Below are positions 13,988-20,207 of a stretch of DNA of 20,207 nt, piece by piece. A program made the position numbers and the translations under genes. The stretch is taken from assembly GCA_023433345.1 (NCBI GenBank), contig JAEZDA010000077.1, positions 1 through 20,207 on the forward strand, read 5' to 3'. Source of the stretch: Bacteroidota bacterium (GTDB taxonomy: Bacteria; Bacteroidota; Bacteroidia; Chitinophagales; Chitinophagaceae). The notes beneath the pieces are model-generated. The model was not told the origin of the DNA. It searched no databases and saw nothing but the letters and a program-made list of their open reading frames with translations. Each line of letters starts with the position of its first letter. Positions within the stretch are counted from its first letter, which is position 1.

Positions 13988-15817
13988 ATGAAAATTTTAC
14001 TTACCTATCTGAAGCCTTATAAGTGGCTGGTAGCATTAACGCTGTTACTAGCAGCAATAAATATGGGCTTCTCGCTTATAGATCCTATTTTACTTGGCAA
14101 ACTTGTTAACCTCGCTGCAGATCATAAGGCTACAGGATTTTCATCAGGCAAATTTTTTTGGGGATATTCAGAAACCACAAGAAACGGAAAATCATATCTG
14201 GAGATAGGAGTATTTTATATTCTGATATTTTCCATAACCGTGGCGATGATAAGCCGTATCGCCAAAGCTTTCCAGGACTATTTCCTCAACCTCGTAATTC
14301 AGAAATTTGGAGCAAAGGTTTTTACTGACGGGTTGAAACACGCAATGCGCCTGCCTTACCAGGATTTTGAAGACCAGCGTTCGGGCGAAACTCTTTCCAT
14401 TCTTACAAAGGTTAGAGCAGACGTTGAAAAGTTCATGATTAATTTCATCAACATTCTCTTTGGCGTTCTTGTGGGTGTTGTATTCGTGTTCGTTTACGCA
14501 GCGATGTATATTAACTGGAGAATTCCGGTAGCCTATCTTATCGGCATCGGCGTATTGACATTCATCACCAACAAACTGAGCAAAAGAGTAAAGCTCATTC
14601 AGAAAAATATCGTTGGCGAAACCACTGCACTTGCAGGATCTACCACAGAGTCTTTGAGAAATATTGAATTGGTAAAAAGCCTCGGACTCACTCACCAGGA
14701 AGTAGAGCGGTTGAATAAGAACACTTATAAAATCTTAGGACTGGAATTAACAAAAGTAAAACGCATCCGTAGTATCAGTTTTGTACAAGGCACGCTGGTA
14801 AATACCCTGAGGCAGGTGATCCTGTTCATTCTGATGTGGCTGATCTTTGGCGGCATGATGGATGCGGGTCAGCTGGTGACAATGCAAATATTTTCTTTCT
14901 TCATTTTCGGCCCGCTGCAGGAGATCGGGAACATACTGTTGTCATACCGGGAGGCTGAAGCTTCATTGAACAACTTCAAATTGCTCATGGAAAAAGCTCC
15001 TGAAGCGCAACCGCATTCGCCAAAAGCACTCGGCGAAATAAAAACGCTTTCATTCAGAAATGTATCGTTTCAGCATCGTGCGGCTTCACATAAAGCAATT
15101 GAAAAAATAAGCTTTGATGTAAAGCTGGGCGACACTATCGCCTTTGTGGGGCCGAGCGGCAGTGGAAAATCCACTTTAATGAAATTGCTCGTAGGCCTGT
15201 ACAGGCCACAGGAGGGAAAGATCCTTTACAATAACATGGATGAAAATGAGATCTACTTTGACGACCTTAGAAAACAGATCGGATTTGTAACACAGGATAC
15301 GAACTTATTCAGCGGAACCATCCGGGAGAACCTGATGTTCGTAAACCCCGATGCAACAGATCAGCAGCTTCTCGAAGTAATTAGAAAAGCCTCTGCCAAT
15401 AAATTACTTGAACGTGCTGACAATGGTATTGAAACAATGATCGGCGAAGGAGGACTTAAACTATCAGGTGGCGAGAAACAACGCATTTCAATAGCAAGGG
15501 CTTTGCTGCGCGATCCCAGGGTGCTTATTTTCGATGAAGCTACTTCTGCATTAGATTCACTTACAGAGGAGGAAATAACTAACACGATAAAGCAGGTATC
15601 TGCGCTGCAGAATCAAATCACCATATTGATCGCCCATCGCCTTAGCACTATCATGCATGCAGACAGGATATATGTGCTTGAGAAAGGTGAGGTGGTGGAA
15701 ACAGGTACACACGAAAAGCTACTCGAGGAAAAAGGGCTTTATTATGCCATGTGGCGACAACAGATCGGTGAAAGAAAGAAAGAATTAACGGAGAGATCGA
15801 CGGGAACTATCGGCTAG
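13988..15817 (+). CDS. ABC exporter, fused permease and ATPase
   Basis: The 609-aa product, counted from ATG 13988, is a half-transporter of the ABCB/MsbA type. An N-terminal membrane domain of about six helices (first helix LVALTLLLAAINMGF) is followed by an ATPase domain. Visible motifs are Walker A GPSGSGKST near residue 388, a Q-loop in IGFVTQDTNLFSG, signature LSGGEKQRISIARAL, Walker B VLIFDEATSALDS and the H-loop AHRLST. It would act as a dimer exporting a lipid, peptide or drug; the substrate cannot be read from sequence. The frame extends upstream to TTG 13955, but ATG 13988 places the first membrane helix as expected. Its TAG stop overlaps the stop of the convergent receptor gene in a CTAG palindrome. 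Confidence 0.92.
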   Translation: MKILLTYLKPYKWLVALTLLLAAINMGFSLIDPILLGKLVNLAADHKATGFSSGKFFWGYSETTRNGKSYLEIGVFYILIFSITVAMISRIAKAFQDYFLNLVIQKFGAKVFTDGLKHAMRLPYQDFEDQRSGETLSILTKVRADVEKFMINFINILFGVLVGVVFVFVYAAMYINWRIPVAYLIGIGVLTFITNKLSKRVKLIQKNIVGETTALAGSTTESLRNIELVKSLGLTHQEVERLNKNTYKILGLELTKVKRIRSISFVQGTLVNTLRQVILFILMWLIFGGMMDAGQLVTMQIFSFFIFGPLQEIGNILLSYREAEASLNNFKLLMEKAPEAQPHSPKALGEIKTLSFRNVSFQHRAASHKAIEKISFDVKLGDTIAFVGPSGSGKSTLMKLLVGLYRPQEGKILYNNMDENEIYFDDLRKQIGFVTQDTNLFSGTIRENLMFVNPDATDQQLLEVIRKASANKLLERADNGIETMIGEGGLKLSGGEKQRISIARALLRDPRVLIFDEATSALDSLTEEEITNTIKQVSALQNQITILIAHRLSTIMHADRIYVLEKGEVVETGTHEKLLEEKGLYYAMWRQQIGERKKELTERSTGTIG

Positions 15818-18192
15818 CGGGTATTTTTGAATAGAGGAACCTGGAGGCTAAATGTAATATTTCGACCCATTCCCCAAATGCCGCGGTAACCGTTGTAAGG
15901 ATTTACGGGTGCATATTTCAGGCGGGACAAATGATTTTGATACACAGTATTAAACAAGTTCCCAATCTGAAAATGGAAACTGAGGACGGTATTTCCTTTC
16001 GCAGTGATCCCTGACCCCAGGCCGAAATTAAACAGCGTATATCCGTTAGTGTTAGTTTCTGTTCCGAATCCGGTAAAAGCATTAGTTTGTTTGAAATTAT
16101 GTTCCGCTTCAAGCTTTATGTAGGGATTGCTAAAACCGGTTATCTTTTTCCCTTCTGCCCTAATTTCCGACTTCCATGATGGCGCGGGGATCATAGGTAG
16201 ATTTTTGCTCCCGTCGACCTCCTCAAAAAAGCGCCCTGATACAAAAGAAAAACTACTTTCAATATGCAGCCAATCCAGCGGATGAGGGCGAAGATCGAAG
16301 GAAATTTCAAAGCCGGTAAGATACGCTCTCTGCTGACCAAAGGTGAAAGCGGTAAGTTCCCCTTCATTTTGAAAAATGGTTGAATCAGCGCCTGTTACCG
16401 AGCGCAGTTTCCTGTAGAATATGTAATTGTTGAAATGATTATAAAATGCTGCTGCGCTTAATACAAGGTGTTTACTGTTGTACTCAAAGCCGATGTCTCC
16501 CTGCCAGCTTCTTTCGTAGGCTAAATTTCTATTGCCATATTCGTAGCGCAAGGTGCCTTCGTGGGCGCCGTCACTTGAAAGTTCTGAGATTGCCGGTGCC
16601 CTGAAAGCATTTGAAATATTTGCCTTTAAAACGATCTTTTTCCAGGGAGCAATGGAAATACCCGCGCTCGATGAAAGGTTACGGAAGTGCCGTTCGTAGG
16701 GGTTGTTTAAAAAACCGGACCCACCTTCAAACCCGGCAACATTAATTTGACGCGCATCGTATCTTAACCCTCCACTTAACGTTGCCTTTCCCAGATTGAT
16801 CTTGATATAAGTGAACAGTCCGCCCTCGGTTAAATCAAATTCAGGTATCAAAGACTCCGAACCAAAGTTTTCGTTTTTTTGGTGCATGCCATTTGTGCCT
16901 ATGGCAAGCTCCCACTTTCGCAGTTCAATGAGATGCAGCCTCGCCACCCAGGTGAGGGACCGCAATCTGAAATCCAGAGACGGTTCTGAGAACAAAAGAT
17001 CTCCGTATTCCCTTCTCCGGTTTTCCTGCAAACCAACGTTTACGTATAGACGCTTTTTGTTGAAACTTAAATTGTTATCAACAGATAGTTTTCGATGAGT
17101 AATTTTTTGAAAAGGCGCGTAAGGTTTTGTGCGAAGGATATCCCCGGCTGAAACCGGCACTTCACCAAGGTTAGTGATCTTTAAAAATCGCCCGGAAGAA
17201 TCCCGCTCTCCTTCCACCATTCCCGTTAGCAGATTATAGTGCGAAAACCGTAGGTGAGAGAATCCCCACCGTTTGTGTAAACCGATCATTACTGCCGCGT
17301 TCTGCTGCCTGAACTTTGAATTAAACACATCGCCATCGCGGGCATTTCTGAAATCTGCAGCGCTTTTCAGCGCACCATCTGCCTGCAATACAAAACCATT
17401 CCTGTTCAAACCAAAACCGGTTTTCATGCTCCTCAGCCTGTTGTTAGATTGAAAGGTGGTGGAAACACTTCCTCTTTGCGTATTCTTCGAAATATCCGCA
17501 TCTGAAATAATATTCACAACGCCTGCCATCGCATCGCTCCCATAAATCAGTGAGGCTGCACCTTTCAGCACTTCGATCTTCTCCACCTCGCCGCCAATTT
17601 CCAGCCCGTGTTCATCTCCCCATTGTTGTCCTTCCTGCCTTACGCCATCATGAAGAACAAGCACCCGGTTATAACCTAGCCCCCGAATTACCGGCTTCTG
17701 AACGGCCGGCCCTGATTGCAGGGAACTCACCCCGGGTATCTTTGCTATATGGTCAACTATGTTCAAGCCGGGCTGGCCTTGCATGTCCCCCGCCTTAATT
17801 AGGTTTACACTGAATGGTACTTTCCGCGAATCAGTTGCTTTCGCCACGCCTGTTACAATCACCGGGGCGTTCTCTACAATTGCAGGTTGAAGCGAAATTT
17901 TTAGATGATCATTTTGAGAAAAATCTACCTGCACTAGCAGGCTATTGAATTGAATGTGGGAAAATTCAACAAGGTGAGTTCCCCGCACTCCTGAAGGGAA
18001 CATAAAGTAACCTGAATCATTGGTCTGGGTGCCGGTATGAAGGTCGCTGATAACAACTGAAACACCCGCCAGGGAATTGCCTGTTACCGCATTACTAACG
18101 GTTCCGCTTATACGATTTTGAGCCTGCGATAAGGAAAACAATAATGAGAAGAAAAATACTAACCCAATTCTGCCAGCGTGCCTGAAACTCAT
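15814..18192 (-). CDS. TonB-dependent outer-membrane receptor
   Basis: The product is 792 aa from the preferred Met (start codon 18190-18192). The frame is open 66 bp further to 18258, but this start gives a proper signal peptide (MSFRHAGRIGLVFFFSLLFS, cut after QAQ). A carboxypeptidase-regulatory-like beta-sandwich follows (about 28-110, ISGTVSNAVTGNSLAGVSVV). The plug domain (about 115-230) includes IPGVSSLQSG, PVIRGLGYNRVLVLHDGVRQ and VLKGAASLIYGSDAMAGVVN. A large 22-strand-type barrel follows, whose last strand is NITFSLQVPL before a short tail. It imports a ligand using TonB energy. The motif QEGQQWGDEHG resembles what I recall of ZnuD-like metal receptors, so metal uptake is a guess. 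Confidence 0.92.
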   Translation of the reverse strand: MSFRHAGRIGLVFFFSLLFSLSQAQNRISGTVSNAVTGNSLAGVSVVISDLHTGTQTNDSGYFMFPSGVRGTHLVEFSHIQFNSLLVQVDFSQNDHLKISLQPAIVENAPVIVTGVAKATDSRKVPFSVNLIKAGDMQGQPGLNIVDHIAKIPGVSSLQSGPAVQKPVIRGLGYNRVLVLHDGVRQEGQQWGDEHGLEIGGEVEKIEVLKGAASLIYGSDAMAGVVNIISDADISKNTQRGSVSTTFQSNNRLRSMKTGFGLNRNGFVLQADGALKSAADFRNARDGDVFNSKFRQQNAAVMIGLHKRWGFSHLRFSHYNLLTGMVEGERDSSGRFLKITNLGEVPVSAGDILRTKPYAPFQKITHRKLSVDNNLSFNKKRLYVNVGLQENRRREYGDLLFSEPSLDFRLRSLTWVARLHLIELRKWELAIGTNGMHQKNENFGSESLIPEFDLTEGGLFTYIKINLGKATLSGGLRYDARQINVAGFEGGSGFLNNPYERHFRNLSSSAGISIAPWKKIVLKANISNAFRAPAISELSSDGAHEGTLRYEYGNRNLAYERSWQGDIGFEYNSKHLVLSAAAFYNHFNNYIFYRKLRSVTGADSTIFQNEGELTAFTFGQQRAYLTGFEISFDLRPHPLDWLHIESSFSFVSGRFFEEVDGSKNLPMIPAPSWKSEIRAEGKKITGFSNPYIKLEAEHNFKQTNAFTGFGTETNTNGYTLFNFGLGSGITAKGNTVLSFHFQIGNLFNTVYQNHLSRLKYAPVNPYNGYRGIWGMGRNITFSLQVPLFKNTR

Positions 18193-18250
18193 TCCTAAAT
18201 TTTTGAAACAACGTTGCAAATTTAGGCAATTTTCTGAATTCCTGATCAGG

Positions 18251-19432
18251 TCAGGCAATATTCTCTATAATTCCTGCAATGCCCTGTCCGCCTCCAACAC
18301 AGGCCGTAACCATTCCATATTTTTTACCCAGCCGCTTCATATCGTTTACTAGTTGTATGGTGAGTTTGCATCCCGTGCAGCCGAGCGGATGCCCCAGTGC
18401 GATGGCTCCACCATTGATATTTACGATAGCAGGGTCAAGCCCGAGAGTTTTGATAACAGCTATTGATTGTGATGCGAAAGCTTCGTTCAGTTCAATGAGA
18501 TCAATATCGTTAAGTGACATGCCTGCCTGTTTCAAAACTTTGGGTACAGCTTCAACCGGCCCCATTCCCATAATGCGCGGATGAACTCCCGCACTCGCTG
18601 CATTTACTAACCTTGCAATCGGTTTTAAACCAAGCTCATTCACCATGCGTTCGCTCATTACGATCACGAAAGCAGCTCCATCACTGGTTTGAGAAGAATT
18701 GCCTGCAGTCACCGATCCTCCATTGGCAAAGGCCGGCTTCAATTTGGCTAATGCCTCCAGCGATGTATCCTCTCTAACTCCTTCATCTGTGTCTACCACA
18801 AAGTTTTTTACTTTGCGTTTCCCACTTTCATCTGAATAAACCTGCTCAATTTCTACAGGAAGAATACCGGATTTGAAATGTCCCTCACGTATCGCCGTAG
18901 CCGCTTTCTTGTGACTGTTTAAACTAAATTCATCCTGTTCCGCACGACTTACGCCGTACTCCTTCGCCACCGCTTCCGCGGTTAAGCCCATGCTGAGGTA
19001 ATAATCCGGCTCATCGGAAGCAATTGAATAAGCGGGAACAGTTTTCCAGCCCGCTGTTGGAACGAGGCTCATGCTTTCAGTGCCTCCCGCTATAATGCAT
19101 TCCGCCATACCTGTGCGGATCTTTGCGGTTGCCATGGCAATACTTTCCAGTCCGCTTGCGCAATAACGATTAATTGTAATTCCTGCAGCGTGAATGCCAA
19201 CCGCACGGGCAGCGATAATTCTTCCGAATTGCAAACCTTGCTCAGCTTCAGGAACAGCATTTCCCACTATCACATCATCAATTCTTAAAGGATCAAGAGA
19301 TGGAACGCTTGCGAGCAAACCTTTTATCACCGTAATTGCCAGGTCATCAGGCCGGGTGAACCGAAACCCACCCTTTTTACTTTTCGCCACCGCTGTTCTG
19401 TATCCCGCCACTATATATGCATCCTGCTTCAT
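18251..19432 (-). CDS. acetyl-CoA acyltransferase (thiolase)
   Basis: The 393-aa product catalyses thiolytic cleavage of 3-ketoacyl-CoA (or the reverse condensation). The catalytic residues fall at the textbook positions: Cys91 in NRYCASGLES, His348 in GGAIALGHPLG, and Cys378 in TACVGGGQG. The frame is open upstream to 19681, but ATG 19432 (MKQDAYIVAGYRT) fits the family start and length, and a good promoter lies just behind it. It could be a FadA-type beta-oxidation enzyme or an acetoacetyl-CoA thiolase; the sequence alone does not decide. It is followed after 58 bp by the TonB receptor on the same strand and is divergent from pyrD. Confidence 0.93.
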   Translation of the reverse strand: MKQDAYIVAGYRTAVAKSKKGGFRFTRPDDLAITVIKGLLASVPSLDPLRIDDVIVGNAVPEAEQGLQFGRIIAARAVGIHAAGITINRYCASGLESIAMATAKIRTGMAECIIAGGTESMSLVPTAGWKTVPAYSIASDEPDYYLSMGLTAEAVAKEYGVSRAEQDEFSLNSHKKAATAIREGHFKSGILPVEIEQVYSDESGKRKVKNFVVDTDEGVREDTSLEALAKLKPAFANGGSVTAGNSSQTSDGAAFVIVMSERMVNELGLKPIARLVNAASAGVHPRIMGMGPVEAVPKVLKQAGMSLNDIDLIELNEAFASQSIAVIKTLGLDPAIVNINGGAIALGHPLGCTGCKLTIQLVNDMKRLGKKYGMVTACVGGGQGIAGIIENIA

Positions 19433-19465
19433 AATTTCAAATGGTTGTTTATGCAACTTATTAAT

Positions 19466-19494
19466 CAAAGTTAGAATTAACCGATCAAAACAAA
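19466..19494 (-). promoter_or_regulatory. promoter of the thiolase gene
   Basis: On the minus strand TTTG, a 17-bp spacer and TAACTTTG match the Bacteroidota -33/-7 consensus at every fixed position. The predicted start leaves a leader of roughly 25-30 nt before ATG 19432. Confidence 0.65.
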
Positions 19495-19524
19495 AAACCA
19501 AAAAGCAGCTTAATTTCGCCCCCG

Positions 19525-20207
19525 ATGTACAAGCTGATCCGGGCATTTTTCTTTCTGTTTGATCCTGAGCGGGTACATTATTTTTCAATGAATTTACTGG
19601 CTGCGTTCTGCAGAATTCCTGGTGGTAAGATTCTCTTACGACGCTTCTTTCAACCGGAAAACAAACCCACCGTTTTTTCAACCCTCACCTTTAAGAATCC
19701 TGTAGGCCTGGGCGCAGGTTTTGATAAGAATGCCTCTTTTTTGAGTGCCCTGGAGGTGCTCGGGTTCGGGTTTGTTGAAATTGGAACTGTAACTCCACTT
19801 CCCCAGGAGGGAAATGAAAAGCCGCGATTATTCAGATTGGTAAAAGACAGGGCGATAATCAACCGGATGGGATTTAATAATCTCGGAGTTGAAACGATCA
19901 GCAGCAATATCAGGAAATGGCGCCTTCAAAACAAAGGATCGGAAATGATGATTGGAGGCAACATCGGAAAAAATAAACTAACGGCAAATGAGGATGCATG
20001 GAAAGATTATGAAACCTGTTTTTTAAAACTTTATGATGTGGTTGACTACTTCGTGGTGAATGTAAGCAGCCCCAATACGCCAGGCCTTCGCGAGCTGCAG
20101 GAAAAACCTGCTTTAAAAAAAATTCTCACCAACCTTCAAAGGGTGCGTGAATCTTATCCGCACAAAAAACCACTGCTGTTAAAAATCGCTCCCGACCTCA
20201 ACATGGC
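19525..20207 (+). CDS. pyrD: dihydroorotate dehydrogenase, class 2 (3' truncated by window)
   Basis: 227 codons are present from ATG 19525 to the window edge. The N-terminal amphipathic helices MYKLIRAFFFLFDPERVHYF match the membrane-docking domain of class 2 (quinone-linked) enzymes. FMN and substrate motifs follow: NPVGLGAGFDKNA, FVEIGTVTPLPQEGNEKPRL, INRMGFNN and GGNIGKNK. NVSSPNTPGLRELQ contains the catalytic serine (Ser182, equivalent to Ser175 of E. coli PyrD). It oxidises dihydroorotate to orotate at the inner membrane, the step after PyrC in pyrimidine synthesis. The gene is divergent from the thiolase with 92 bp between starts. Confidence 0.93.
   Translation, partial: MYKLIRAFFFLFDPERVHYFSMNLLAAFCRIPGGKILLRRFFQPENKPTVFSTLTFKNPVGLGAGFDKNASFLSALEVLGFGFVEIGTVTPLPQEGNEKPRLFRLVKDRAIINRMGFNNLGVETISSNIRKWRLQNKGSEMMIGGNIGKNKLTANEDAWKDYETCFLKLYDVVDYFVVNVSSPNTPGLRELQEKPALKKILTNLQRVRESYPHKKPLLLKIAPDLNM

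Noticed and set aside
19433..19681. 83-residue N-terminal extension of the thiolase
   Set aside because: It has no thiolase similarity, overlaps the pyrD start and promoter region, and catalytic residue numbering fits the start at 19432.

Overview
The window is a stretch of a Bacteroidota chromosome, probably of the Chitinophagaceae/Sphingobacteriales type. The evidence is a TonB-dependent receptor with an N-terminal carboxypeptidase-like domain, a Wzi/RemB-like outer-membrane barrel, a dihydroorotase of the Q-V-H variant I associate with Bacteroidetes, genes without clear Shine-Dalgarno sites, and promoter-like TAnnTTTG boxes. It is interrupted by one integrated mobile element of about 6.9 kb.

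Host left flank (1-5432): a possible 3' tail of an outer-membrane protein gene, a Wzi/RemB-like barrel gene on the minus strand, then a plus-strand run of dihydroorotase (pyrC), a short MutS-like ATPase, and the 5' part of yifB/comM, a Mg-chelatase-like AAA+ ATPase. Host right flank (12361-20207): the 3' part of yifB, a voltage-gated-type potassium channel with a zinc-ribbon tail, and an ABC exporter. These are followed by a convergent TonB-dependent receptor, a thiolase, and a truncated class 2 dihydroorotate dehydrogenase (pyrD) running off the end.

The element (about 5433-12360) cuts yifB between its Walker A and Walker B motifs. Its large serine recombinase sits at the right end and points inward. 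Joining the two element ends recreates a ~52-bp attP-like site with imperfect 17-bp arms. From left to right the element carries three modules. (1) A tightly packed operon with a Cys-rich small protein, a two-TM protein, a TIR-domain protein and two tiny overlapping single-TM proteins, which is a candidate anti-phage defence system. (2) A noncoding region rich in repeats followed by a compact HTH + HUH (Rep-like) protein and two small partners, closed by a large hairpin. (3) A small serine resolvase, a divergent unidentified gene, and the large serine recombinase behind a strong bidirectional terminator.

A reasonable reading is an integrative, possibly rolling-circle-replicating or satellite-like, element. 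It would carry a TIR/membrane defence cargo and inactivate the host's DNA-uptake-related helicase while resident. The defence role is inferred from the TIR domain and the mobile context; it is not shown by the sequence.
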